NCBI GenBank assembly: GCA_037349315.1
Contig: JBAIAC010000006.1
Location: forward strand, 19,875,501-19,939,500
Direction of reading: 5' to 3'
Length of the DNA: 64,000 bases
Source of the DNA: Chelydra serpentina
Lineage: Eukaryota; Chordata; Testudines; Chelydridae
Part shown: in pieces, positions 34,481 through 44,579 of the stretch
Layout: each line of letters begins with the position of its first letter
Position numbering within the stretch: the first letter of the stretch is position 1
Position numbers and translations under genes: made by a program
Notes under the pieces: model-generated
Seen by the model: the letters and a program-made list of their open reading frames with translations, nothing else
Database searches by the model: none
Told to the model about the DNA's origin: nothing

Positions 34481-37377
34481 CTAGATCACCCCAGTCAGGG
34501 CTTTGTCAAGCCTGACCTTAAAAACCTCTAAGGAAGGAGATTCCACCACCTCGCTAGGTAACCCATTCCAGTGCTTCACCACCCTGCTAGTGAAAAAGTT
34601 TTTCCTAATATCCAACCTAAACCTCCCCCTCTGCAACTTGAGACCATTACTCCTTGTTCTGTCATCTTCTACCACTGAGAACAGTCTAGATCCATCCTCT
34701 TTGGAACCCCCTTTTAGGTAGTTGAAAGCAGCTATCAAATCCCCCCTCACTCTTCTCTTCTGCAGGCTAAACAATCCCAGTTCCCTCAGCCTCTCCTCAT
34801 AAGTCATGTGCTCCAGCCCCCTAATCATTTTTTTTGCCCTCCATTGGACTCTTTCCAATTTATCCACATCCTTCTTGTAGTGTGGGGCCCAAAACTGGAC
34901 ACAGTACTCCAAATGAGGCCTCACCAGTGCCGAATAGAGGGGAATAATCAGGTCCCTCGATCTGCTGGAAATGCTCCTACTTATACAGCCCAAAATGCCA
35001 TTAGCCTTCTTGCAACAAGGGCACACTGTTGACTCATATTCAGCTTTTCGTCCACTGTAACCCCTAGGTCCTTTTCTGCAGAACTGCTGCCCAGCCATTT
35101 GGTCCCTAGTCTGTAGCAGTGCATGGGATTCTTCCGTCCTAAGTGCAGGACTCTGCACTTGTCCTTGTTGAACCTCATCAGATTTCTTTTGGCCCAATCC
35201 TCTAATTTGTCTAGGTCCCTCTGTATCCTGTCCCTACCCTCCAGCGTATCAACCACTCCTCCCAGTTTAGTGTCATCTGCAAACTTGCTAAGGGTGCAGT
35301 CCACACCATCCTCCAGATCGTTGATGAAGATATTGAACAAAACCGGCCCCAGCACCGACCCTTGGGGCACTCCACTTGATACCGGCTGCCAACTAGACAT
35401 GGAGCCATTGATCACTACCCATTGAGCACGACCATCCAGCCAGTTTTCTATCCACCTTACCGTCCATTCATCCAGCCCATACTTCTTTAACTTGCTGGCA
35501 AGAACACTGTGGGAGACTGTATCAAAAGCTTTGCTAAAGTCAAGAAATAGCACATCCACTGCTTTCCCCTCATCCACAGAGCCAGTTATCTCATCATAGA
35601 AGGCAATTAGGTTAGTCAGGCATGACTTGCCCTTGGTGAATCCATGCTGACTGTTCCTGATCACTTTCCTCTCCTTTAAGTGGTTCAGAATTGATTCCTT
35701 GAGGACCTGTTCCATGATTTTTCCAGGGACTGAGGTGAGACTGACTGGCCTGTAGTTCCCCGGATCTTCCTTCTTCCCTTTTTTAAAGATGGGCACTACA
35801 TTAGCTTTTTTCCAGTCATCCGGGACCTCCCCCGATTGCCATGATTTGTCAAAGATAATGGCCAATGGCTCTGCAATCACATCGGCCAACTCCTTTAGCA
35901 CCCTCGGATGGAGTGCATCCGGCCCCATGGACTTGTGTTCGTCCAGCTTTTCTAAATAGTCCCGAACTACTTCTTTCTCCACAGAGGGCTGGTCACCTCC
36001 TCCCCATACCGTGCTGCGGAGTGCAGCCGCCTGGGAGCTGACCTTGTCTGTGAAGACAGAGGCAAAAAAAGCATTGAGTACACTAGCTTTCTCCACATCC
36101 TCTGTCACTAGGTTCCCTCCCTCATTCAGCAAGGGGCCCACACTTTCCTTAACTTTCTTCTTGTTGCTCACATACCTGAAGAAACCGTTCTTGTTACTTC
36201 TAACATCTCCGGCTAGCTGCAACTCCAAGTGTGATTTGGCCTTCCTAATTTCACTCCTGCATGCCTGAACAATATTTTTATACTCCTCCCTGGTCATTTG
36301 TCCAATCTTCCACTTCTTGTAAGCTGCTTTTTTGTGTTTAAGACGAGCAAGGATTTCACTGTTAAGCCAAGCTGGTCGCCTGCCATATTTACTTTTCTTT
36401 CTACACATCGGGATGGTTTGTTCCTGCAACCTCAATAAGGATTCTTTAAAATACAGCCAGCTTTCCTCGACTCCTTTCCCCCTCATGTTATTCTCCCAGG
36501 GGACCTTGCCCATCAGTTCCCTGAGGGAGTCAAAGTCTGCTTTTCTGAAGTCCAGGCTCTGTATTCTACTGCTCTCCTTTCTTCCTTGTGTCAGGATCCT
36601 GAACTCGACCATCTCATGGTCACTGCCTCCCAGGTTCCCATCCACTATTGCTTCCTCTACTATTTCTTCCCTGTTTGTGAGCAGCAGGTCAAGAAGAGCT
36701 TTTCCCCTAGTTGGTTCCTCCAGCAATTGCACCAGGAAATTGTCCCCTACACTTTCCAAAAACTTCCTGGATTGTCTGTGCACCGCTGTATTGCTCTCCC
36801 AGCAGATATCGGGGTGATTAAAGTCACCCATGAGAACCAGGGCCTGTGATCTAGTAACTTCTGTTACTTGCTGGAAGAAGGCCTCGTCCACCTCATCCCC
36901 CTGGTCTGGTGGTCTGTAGCAGACTCCCACCACGACATTACCCTTGTTGCTCCCACTTCTAAATTTAATCCAGAGATTTTCAGGTTTTTCTGCAGTTTCA
37001 TACTGGAGCTCTGAGCAGTCATACTGCTCTCTTACATACAACGCAACTCCCCCACCTTTTCTGCCCTGCCTATCCTTCCTGAACAGTTTATATCCATCCA
37101 TGACAGTACTCCAATCATGTGAGTTATCCCACCAAGTCTCTGTTATTCCAATTACACCATAATTCCTTGACTGTGCCAGGACTTCCAGTTCTCCCTGCTT
37201 GTTCCCCAGGCTTCTTGCATTTGTGTACAGGCATTTAAGATAACTCACCGATTGTCCTGCTGTCCCAGTATGGGGCAGGAGCCCTCCCCTCTTGCACTCA
37301 CCTACTTGTGCTTCCTCCCGGTATCCCACTTCCCCACTTACCTCGGGGCTTTGGTCTCCTTCCCCCAGTGAACCTAG
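34481..37377 (-). pseudogene. CR1 ORF2: APE endonuclease and reverse transcriptase, one frameshift
   Basis: The protein nicks target DNA and reverse-transcribes CR1 RNA. Numbering from the GTG at 37329, the endonuclease spans about residues 30-240, with [24 protein letters not shown] near 165 and GGSDHEM. The RT spans about 480-740, with [31 protein letters not shown] and the active site FADDTKL near 682. All these catalytic motifs are intact. A 1-nt deletion near 35012 throws the frame after [10 protein letters not shown]; the other frame (down to 34481) continues [10 protein letters not shown] to the C-terminus TGVI. No ATG precedes the endonuclease. The frame is open upstream to the ORF1 stop in the -1 frame. 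The GTG start is a convention only; translation by frameshift or reinitiation is equally possible. Confidence 0.93.
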
Positions 37378-38390
37378 TTTAAAGCCCTCCTCACTAGGTT
37401 AGCCAGCCTGCTTCCAAAGATGCTCTTCCCTCTCTTCGTCAGGTGGAGCCCATCTCTGCCTAGCACTCCTTCTTCTTGGAACACCATCCCATGGTCAAAG
37501 AATCCAAACCCTTCTCTCCGACACCATCTGCGTAGCCATTCGTTGACTTCCACGATTCGACGGTCTCTACCCCGGCCTTTTCCTGCCACAGGGAGAATGG
37601 ACGAGAACACCACTTGCGCCTCAAACTCCTTTATCCTTCTTCCCAGAGCCACGTAGTCTGCAGTAATACGCTCAAGGTCATTCTTGGCAGTATCATTGGT
37701 GCCCACGTGGAGAAGCAGGAAGGGGTAGCGATCTGAGGGCTTGATGAGTCTCGGCAGTCTCTCCGTCACATCACGAATCCTAGCCCCTGGCAAGCAGCAC
37801 ACCTCTCGGTTTTCCCGGTCAGGGCGGCAGATAGATGACTCAGTCCCCCTGAGGAGAGAGTCCCCGACCACCACTACCCTCCTCCTCCTCTTGGGAGTGG
37901 TGGTCGTGGAACCCCCATCCCTAGGACTGTGCATCTCATGCCTTCCAATCAGTGGAGTCTCCTTCTGCTCTGTTCCCTCAGATGTATCATTCACTCCACT
38001 CTCTGCACTAGTACCTGTGGAGAGAACATGAAAACGGTTGCTCATCTGAATATGCGTTTCTGGTACATGGACTTGTCTCATACTCTTTCCTCTTCTGGAG
38101 GTCACATGCCGCCAATTATCCTCACTGGCCTTCTGTCCCCGCTGCGTAGCCTGCTCTGAATCCTCAGAACACTGTGCCCGCTGAAGCCTATCCTGATGTC
38201 TATCCAGGAACTCCTCATTTTCTTTTATGGAACGCAGGGTTGATACTTGTTTCTCCAGACCTTGAATCTTCTCCTCCAATATGGAGATCAGCTTGCACTT
38301 TGTACAGACAAAGTCGCTTCTATCCTGTGGAAGAAAGACAAACATGGCACATCCTGTGCAGGTCAAGACAGCGGATCGCTCAGCATCCAT
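37374..38390 (-). CDS. CR1 ORF1 protein, zinc-finger-like plus SGNH esterase domain
   Basis: An intact 338-residue frame. The N-terminus has two Cys pairs (CTGC at about 10-13 and CTKC near 32-35), likely a zinc-binding motif, then a heptad-like helix [19 protein letters not shown]. The C-terminal half is an SGNH-type esterase: [11 protein letters not shown] near 176 with the nucleophile Ser, [11 protein letters not shown] near 230 with the Gly/Asn block, and [12 protein letters not shown] near 311 with the Asp-x-x-His pair. This combination is the known CR1 ORF1 architecture. The role is thought to be RNA or membrane/lipid handling in the retrotransposition particle. It ends RRALN then TAG. 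The last two sense codons form a TTTAAAC heptamer with the preceding T. Confidence 0.93.
   Translation of the reverse strand: MDAERSAVLTCTGCAMFVFLPQDRSDFVCTKCKLISILEEKIQGLEKQVSTLRSIKENEEFLDRHQDRLQRAQCSEDSEQATQRGQKASEDNWRHVTSRRGKSMRQVHVPETHIQMSNRFHVLSTGTSAESGVNDTSEGTEQKETPLIGRHEMHSPRDGGSTTTTPKRRRRVVVVGDSLLRGTESSICRPDRENREVCCLPGARIRDVTERLPRLIKPSDRYPFLLLHVGTNDTAKNDLERITADYVALGRRIKEFEAQVVFSSILPVAGKGRGRDRRIVEVNEWLRRWCRREGFGFFDHGMVFQEEGVLGRDGLHLTKRGKSIFGSRLANLVRRALN
37377..37383 (-). promoter_or_regulatory. Candidate -1 frameshift heptamer TTTAAAC at the ORF1 stop
   Basis: In the ORF1 frame the bases read T TTA AAC followed by TAG. This is a canonical X XXY YYZ slippery site. A -1 shift gives TTT AAA CTA GGT and an open frame that runs into the ORF2 endonuclease without a stop. 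Eight nucleotides downstream a GC stem can be drawn: CTGGGG (37368-37363) with CCCC-AG (37348-37342, one bulged G). The function is inferred. Confidence 0.5.
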
Positions 38391-38910
38391 AGTCCCTTCC
38401 TTCGAAGAGTTTCCTCACTTGTGGCAGACGCTACTCAGGGAAACCTGCAAGGGGGATGCCACAGTAGGCTCTCTCCAGGCGAACTCCCAGGCTAACTCCA
38501 CCTGTTTGCTTCTCTGCTATTCGCTGCTCAGCTGGTTCGCAGCTGACTGACTGTCTTTTTAGAAGAGCCCCTAGGGTCCTGTATTTGCTCCTGCTTTACC
38601 TGGAGCAATTCCTCTCAAACTCCCCTGTTTGCAGCTCCTGTTCGCAAAGCTCCCTGGTCGCTTGCTCACTGCTTTATAAAGCCCTGGCCTGCCTGATTGA
38701 TTAGCCCCGCCCCCTGGTGTAGAAGCTCACAGCTTCCAACTGCCAGCCACAGCACACGGTCCTGCAAACAAACAAATGAATGAACAAACAGACAGACACA
38801 AGTATCCCCAAACACACACTACAGACAGCCACTTACCCCAAGGGTCCTGTATTTGCTCCTGCTTTACCTGGAGCAATTCCTCTCAAACTCCCCTGTTTGC
38901 AGCTCCTGTT
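38390..38910 (-). promoter_or_regulatory. CR1 5' UTR with partly duplicated promoter-like unit
   Basis: A segment starting AGGGTCCTGTATTTGCTCC occurs at 38573 and again at 38841, 268 bp apart. The outer copy is cut after about 70 bp by the element's 5' end. The complete unit contains CCCCGCCCCC (38705-38714, GC-box-like) and TTTATAAAG (about 38672-38680), placed about 25-30 bp apart in the sense direction (minus strand). That spacing suits a Pol II GC-box/TATA promoter. Confidence 0.6.
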
Positions 38911-39440
38911 CACAAAGCTGACATCAGGAATCATAACATTCAAAAACCAGTGGGTGAACACTTCAACCTCTCTAGTCACTCATTAACAGATTTAAAGGTG
39001 GCAATTTTTCAACAAAAAAGCTTCAAAAACAGACTCAAACGAGAAACTGCCGAACTGGAATTAATTTGCAAACTAGATACCATTAATTTAGATTTAAATA
39101 GAGACTGGGAATGGCTGGGTCATTACACAGATTGAATCTATTTCCCCATCTTAAGTATCCTCACACCTTCGTGTCAACTGTCTGTCTGAAATGGGCCATC
39201 TTGATTATCACTATAAAAGTTTTTTCCCTCCTGCTGATAATAGCTGTCCTTAATTAATTAGCCTCTTAGAGTTGGTATGGCATATTCCACCTTTTCATGA
39301 TTCTCCGTATGTATATATATCTTCTTACTATATGTTCCATTATATGCATCTGATGAAGTGGACTGTAGCCCATGAAAGCTTATGCTCCAATAAATGTGTT
39401 AGTCTCTAAGGTGACACAAGTACTTCTGTTCATATTGTCC
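38911..39440 (+). pseudogene. Penelope-like element: GIY-YIG C-terminus and 3' UTR
   Basis: The plus strand reads HKADIRNHNIQKPVGEHFNL, then SSHSLTDLKVAIFQQ, ETAELELICKLDTINL and DWEWLGHYTD before a stop at about 39135. This is the C-terminal half of a Penelope-type GIY-YIG nuclease (KPVxxHF, GHSxxDLKV and a Glu-rich helix). It joins in frame with 34330-34384 across the CR1. The 3' UTR (39136-39440) contains a hammerhead-like stem-loop at 39350-39387 and ends in GTTAGTCTCTAAGG. The copy is 5' truncated, so no RT domain is present. Confidence 0.8.
39350..39387 (+). ncRNA. Hammerhead-ribozyme-like motif in the Penelope 3' UTR
   Basis: CTGATGA (39350-39356) is followed by a stem GTGGAC/GCCCAT with loop TGTA, then GAAA (39374-39377), a 3-bp stem AGC-TTAT-GCT and C at 39387. 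This is the order CUGAUGA - stem II - GAA - A/stem III/U - H of a hammerhead. Deviations are an extra A before stem II and one A/C mismatch in it. Stem I is not convincing. Penelope-like elements are known to carry hammerheads; activity of this one is unproven. Confidence 0.45.
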
Positions 39441-40444
39441 AGTGGAACAATTCTTTCTATTTGACTCCTACATCCTGGCATTTCCAAAGGCATCATTTAC
39501 CCAGTTGACAAAATTAGCAACAGTCTCTGCTTTGTGCTGGCAGAGGGAGTTCATAAACACTTGCCCAGCTGCTCTTCCTTGAGGGGAGTCATTTCTGTAA
39601 TGATGGCCTCAATCCATGTGACATTAGGTTTCCCCTTGCTCCCTTATTCTGGATATCTAACCTTCACAGCTATGAACACTACTTTCAGGTATCATACTGT
39701 CTCTGTAGCATCCGTAAACTGCATTATCTTGCCATGGTCCCCTGAGAGGGATGTGTGTGCAATCCACAGTGCCCATTTAATTTTGTGTCAGATCTGCCTA
39801 TCCCTAGGAAGCTAAAGTTTTTTGTATCCTTGTGAGTCATATTTTATGAAGTCCCCTCAGCACTCAGAGGAAAAAGAATAGCTGGTGCATGTTCTGTCCC
39901 TTGTACTTGTGAAAGAACCTGTGGCAAGGATGTTCAGTGCAGTGGTACCCTGAATTGCATGGATGGTTCTTCAGGACTGGCCTCTAACTCCACTTTCAGC
40001 TTATAATTATTGCTTCTGGGTGAACTGGCACTTCTCTGTGCCTCACAGGAAGTTCATCTGAAGTACACAAACCTTGTAAAGAAAGTAAAAAGCACCTCCT
40101 TTTCTGAGCCTCAGCCTCCTTTGCATGTTGTCATCATTCCATGAGTTGTTTCGTGATATACACTACAGATGCAGCATAGTCAAGTGCAGTACCTCAAATT
40201 CTCACTGTTATTGTAGCCTGTCCTAGAGACCCAGCCCTAACCCTTTCTGCCTCCTCTCATTTGCTCTCCCAGGTCCTGTCCTGACTCTTCTCCTTCACTG
40301 TACTCATTCTATAAATCCACCCCCTCCCAGAGACAAGCTTTTTTACCCAGTGTGCTGCCCGCTTTCAGGTTCACTGACAGCAGACCAACCAACAAGGGGC
40401 TGACTTATGACTAAGCCAGGAGGCACCCCTCTAATCTCTGTAAC
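39441..40444. other. Unassigned stretch
   Basis: Nothing recognised; the 93-codon frame at 39534-39815 lacks motifs. Confidence 0.4.
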
Positions 40445-40685
40445 GTTTGAGCACCTTGAATCCTCCACTTTTGAAAGTGCTTTTTAGGTGCCCATTTTCA
40501 GGGCCATGTTCCTGCCTCGCCCTCTGGAAGGGCTCAAGCTACTGGGCTCTCAGAACACTTGGAGTGAATGACTGAACAGCAGCTTTGGAAATCCCCTCGG
40601 GGCTTGACTTCCGCTTGTGCCCCAGATGAGCACCCAAATGGCTATTTGCTGCTGCTCCAAGCTTTTGAAAATGTGGGCCTAATAC
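40445..40685. mobile_element. Decayed foldback MITE
   Basis: TTTTAGGTGCCCATTTTCAG near the left and CTTTTGAAAATGTGGGCCTA at the right are imperfect inverted partners. ATGAGCACCCAAATGG inside is typical of this reptile foldback family (recalled). Confidence 0.45.
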
Positions 40686-41193
40686 AGTAAGAAATAGGAA
40701 GAATGAACAGAGGCTTCCCCAGGCTGGGTTCCCTGACTTCCATGAAGGGGACGAACACAAGAGAAATTGTTCTACATTTCTGGATTCTTGAAATATGAAA
40801 CTAATTGAGGGCTGGAACAAATCCATTCAAATTGTCTGTAAAAATAATTTCCCCTGAATAGTTATCCATCTAGTATCATTGCTTATACAGTTGTAAAAAA
40901 CATTTAGCACTTTATAATCCAATCTTTGCTCCTATGAGGGCCTGGGAACATATTCTACTTACAAAATTTTGAAATGCCTAGAAAAGTAACAACTTTTACA
41001 AAGTGTTCCTCATGGAAATCACCTGGAGCCTCTCCAAGATGGCATTCCAGATGTTATGGCTTTAGCAGTTACAGAAATGCACTATATTTCCAGATCCTAC
41101 ACATAGTATATTGCTTCTATGTGATAGCACCGTCATTTTGACCCAGGGATGAAGTTCCTGAATTATTATTGTTCATCTCTGGATATGGAAGAT
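40686..41193. other. Unassigned stretch
   Basis: Nothing recognised. Confidence 0.4.
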
Positions 41194-41313
41194 GGGATTT
41201 TTGGAAGCACTCAGTAGTGATCTAACTCTGCTTCCACTAAAGTCAATGAAAGACTTATGCTGACATTAGTGGGAGCAGAGTTAGGCCAATTCTGTGTGCT
41301 TTTGAAAATCCCA
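41194..41313. mobile_element. 120-bp foldback MITE
   Basis: GGGATTTTTGGAAGCAC at the left pairs with GTGCTTTTGAAAATCCC at the right. CTAACTCTGCTTCCACTAA pairs with TTAGTGGGAGCAGAGTTAG. Almost the whole element is self-complementary. Confidence 0.75.
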
Positions 41314-41394
41314 CCCGTAGTCTCTGTTCAGTTATGTATAGCATGCAATTCCCTGTAATAGGCTGGTGATGACCTCTCTTTGCACTCTAATTAT

Positions 41395-41525
41395 TTATTA
41401 AGCTATTAACTTCTCTGTAAGCTGTTTAAGGCATGACCATTGTCTTTTGTATGTCTGTAGTGCCAAGACTGTTTGTGGTGCTGCAGTCACAATATATTCA
41501 TTGTAAACAATACAAAAACACCTCA
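41395..41525 (-). repeat. Ancient repeat fragment (reverse copy)
   Basis: GTAAGCTGTTTAAGGCATGACC and TATGTCTGTAGTGCCAAG resemble the reverse complement of the family at 41795-42000, strongly decayed. Confidence 0.4.
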
Positions 41526-41794
41526 TCAGAACTACAGTACTGGCACTAAAGAAAACACAAATCAGAATGGGCCAAACTCTGCTGTCCTTCCTCTTCTCAG
41601 TAAATTAGTAATTATTAGGATTACTGCCATGAGTTAAAGTGATCAAGGTTTGACCCATTATATCAAACACAGTGGAGTCCTGGTCCATGACTGCGTGCTA
41701 TCGCCATACAAGTAATAAATAAGTCACACCTAAAGCCTGGATTCAGGGTGATATTCACCTCTGTGCGGTAGACCAGCACAAGACCAATGCGCCA

Positions 41795-42000
41795 CTTATT
41801 TATTATTTGTATTATCATAGTGCCTAGGAGCCCTGATCATACACCAGGACCCCACTGTGCTGGTTGCTGTACAAACATAGAACAAAAAGATGATCTGTGG
41901 CCCAAAGAGTTTGCAATCTAAGTATCAGACAAGAGACAACAGACAGGTGGATGCAGACAGATGGGGGAGCACAAATAATGCTGTTGATACGCTGAGGCTT
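41795..42000 (+). repeat. Ancient amniote interspersed repeat
   Basis: The motifs ATAGTGCCTAGGAGCCCTGA, CAGGACCCCACTGTGCTGG, TGTACAAACATAGAACAAAA and GTTTGCAATCTAAGTATCAG recur in order in other copies here (54220, 56565). It is probably the 3' part of an old LINE; the exact family is not known to me. Confidence 0.6.
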
Positions 42001-43141
42001 TAAGTGGGAAATTACTGGTGCATGGGTCTTGTATTGGCTATCTGCAAGAAGGTGAATTTCACTCTAAGAGCTTACATATGATTTAAGTTGTGCCTAGGGT
42101 CTGTGTGGGCCCTCTGAACTTGGGTCTTTCCTTACAAGCTGTGCATTTTTAAATATCACCAAACACACAGATCTGCAAATATCTCCCTAATAATTCTGTC
42201 AAGAGCAATTCTTGCTTTAAAGAGTCTGCATGTTGATTAGTTGAACAGCAAAGGAGGAGAACAGCAAGAGGTTTTTTGGTGCTATGTTACTGTTTTTTTT
42301 CTACTTAGGGTAAAATTCACAGAGAAGCCCACACAAGGCCTCATTCAAAGCTTAGACTGCATTTCCCCCTCTTTTTATTTCTATAATTTTCTGTTAGGTT
42401 TCTAAAAAGCTAAGAACTCTACTTTCAATCTGCAATCTGCTGCAGAATTTCTCATCTTTCAGTGCCACATTTTGAAAAAAGAAAAAGAGAAAGAGAGAAT
42501 GAAAAAAAAAATCTAAAGAGGAAATTGTTGCCTTTCAAACACTCTCTTTTTGGAGAGTATTGCCTCCTCCTATGGGAGTGCTGGGGTAAACTATTTAGAA
42601 TTTGCTGATGCTTTATCATTTGTTTTATCTAGGAAGAGAGAGCCATTGAGAAATACTAAGGGGAGTGTCCTGTAGAAAATCTCCATGGGAGAAGGTCCTA
42701 TTTAAGTTCTGTTGATGGTAAAATACCATCATCTGAAGATCTTTCATCTCAAGTAAGGTAATTCCTGTGTGAGAACTTGTCACTAGGGAAGGACTTTTCT
42801 CAGGAACCCTTTTTTCTCTATAGTACTTCTGTTCAACTGGACATTTCTCCAGAATGTCCTCTTGCCTCCTTTCCTTTCAATTCACAAATCATCATTTTTC
42901 CAGCCAAAAGTTCATCTATTTGGTAAGAAGCAGTGCAGAACTTTATACATGCATTGTCACCACTGGCTTCCACAATAGCCTGTTCAAGAGAGTTTGCAAA
43001 TTTCAACTAAAATGATTGTGTAGCTCTGAAAGCAATATCTGGCTTCTTGAGTTACCAGTCCTGATTGGGCCAATGTTTGTTTTCATAGCATGGTGCTGTT
43101 CCACGACCATCCCAAGCATAAACAATAGTGTCCCAAAGTAT
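42001..43141. other. Unassigned stretch
   Basis: AT-rich, with an A-rich run at 42474-42514. Nothing else was recognised. Confidence 0.4.
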
Positions 43142-43484
43142 TGATAGCTGCTTTCAACTACCTGAAAGGGGGTTCCAAAGAGGATGGATCTAGACTGTTC
43201 TCAGTGGTAGAAGATGACAGAACAAGGAGTAATGGTCTCAAGTTGCAGAGGGGGAGGTTTAGGTTGGACATTAGGAAAAACTTTTTCACTAGTAGGGGGG
43301 TGAAGCACTGGAATGGGTTACCTAGGGAGGTGGTGGAATTTCCTTCCTTAGAGGTTTTTAAGGTCAGGCTTGACAAAGCCCTGGCTGGGATGATTTAGTT
43401 GGGTTTGGTCCTGCTTTGAGCAGGGGGTTGGACTAGATGACCTCCTGAGGTCTCTTCCAACCCTGAGATTCTATGATTCTATGA
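43142..43484 (+). pseudogene. CR1 LINE 3' end (young type)
   Basis: A 5'-truncated copy starting inside ORF2 at the block [20 protein letters not shown] and running to the C-terminus ALAGMI, then the 3' UTR and ATTCTATGATTCTATGA. The 85-codon frame is open. It is nearly identical to the matching part of 34385-38910. Confidence 0.93.
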
Positions 43485-44044
43485 CTGAAACTTGCCAGTT
43501 TTGAGCAGATTTCCCCTTCTTCCTGCCCACCAAATTGGATGAGGGATTTTCTAGCTGTCAAAGAATGGACAAATTGTTTTACGATAATATTTTTCTCCCT
43601 AGCCACCTTTAATGCTTTCCTTTATTGTAATTATCATCAAAGAAGTTAGTGATTACTTAAGCAAGTTTAAACAAAATGCACAGCAGGTAGTCTGCACTGA
43701 ACAGTTTTCATATTGGCATCATTGTCAGATACAGTGAATCCAAGGCTTAGATTTGAGAACTCACAAGGCCAGTGGTGGTGTAATTTCTACACCTGCTTGG
43801 CCAGAGAGTTTCTTTGAACAACACTTTTATAATGGATAAAGTTGCATAATGGAACTTAACTAGCAGGATTTGGAAAGGGGTATTGGACTGTAACCCTACC
43901 TGATGTGCCTGAGATTCATTACTGTGACTCACTACAGTTTGCTGTTTTACTCCCACATATCATTGGGGATGTGTACATGGTTATAAACACAAACACACCA
44001 CATTTTGATCATGCACATTATTATGTGTTAGAAACTAAGTAGGA
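43485..44044. other. Unassigned stretch
   Basis: Nothing recognised. Confidence 0.4.
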
Positions 44045-44047
44045 GTT

Positions 44048-44135
<88 letters not shown>

Positions 44136-44139
44136 TCCT
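44045..44139. repeat. (TTTC)n microsatellite
   Basis: About 95 bp of nearly uninterrupted TTTC units (about 23). The long purity suggests a recent, probably length-variable locus. A minus-strand Lys/Glu-repeat frame over it is an artefact. Confidence 0.98.
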
Positions 44140-44579
44140 TTTGTCGAGGGAAGAGAAAGAAAGAAACATAGCAATGGAGCTAAATATGATTGTTCTCCAG
44201 GAAAAAAACGTGGATGAGATCCAATCTGAAGATGAGCCTTGGAGTTCCCTTATTCTAATGCTATTTGGAGTCGACTTGATTTTTAGGGCTGAGACTTTGT
44301 GCAGTTTTGCTAGTCTTTGACAATCCATGCTGTCCGGTGCAGGGATGCTACAGAAGATTAAAGATATTGCCTTGTTCTCTGCAATACTTTATTCACTTTT
44401 AGTAGTGCTGTTAAACAGGAATAAAGTCTCAGATTAAGCAGGGCACAGGTTAAACCAGCTGCTCCACAGTACTAACTTCCTAAAATACTCAGGTTCTTTT
44501 TTATATGGTTATTTAGAGAACATTTGTGGCTTGAATTATGAGGGTGTGGACTAGAACATAGCTGCTCTACATGTAAACA
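44140..44579. other. Unassigned stretch
   Basis: Nothing recognised. Confidence 0.4.

Larger units (their letters stand above)
34385..38910 (-). mobile_element. Nearly intact full-length CR1 LINE
   Basis: A 4.5 kb element read on the minus strand: 5' UTR with a partly duplicated unit (38390-38910), ORF1 (38390-37374), ORF2 (37377 down to 34481, with one frameshift), and a short 3' UTR ending in TTCTATGATTCTATGA repeats. It lies inside a Penelope-like GIY-YIG reading frame. Close relatives in this window are the truncated copies at 21403, 28625 and 43142. The tail of the tRNA-derived SINE at 12163 matches its 3' end, so this lineage probably supplied the enzymes. Confidence 0.95.

Noticed and set aside
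36332..36817. 161-codon plus-strand frame
   Set aside because: It is antisense to the CR1 ORF2 endonuclease.
38776..38910. N-terminal part of a 119-codon plus-strand frame
   Set aside because: Only the portion from 38911 is Penelope protein; the part before it is antisense CR1 5' UTR that happens to be open.
44035..44328. 97-codon minus-strand frame with Lys-Glu-Arg repeats
   Set aside because: It is the translation of the TTTC microsatellite.
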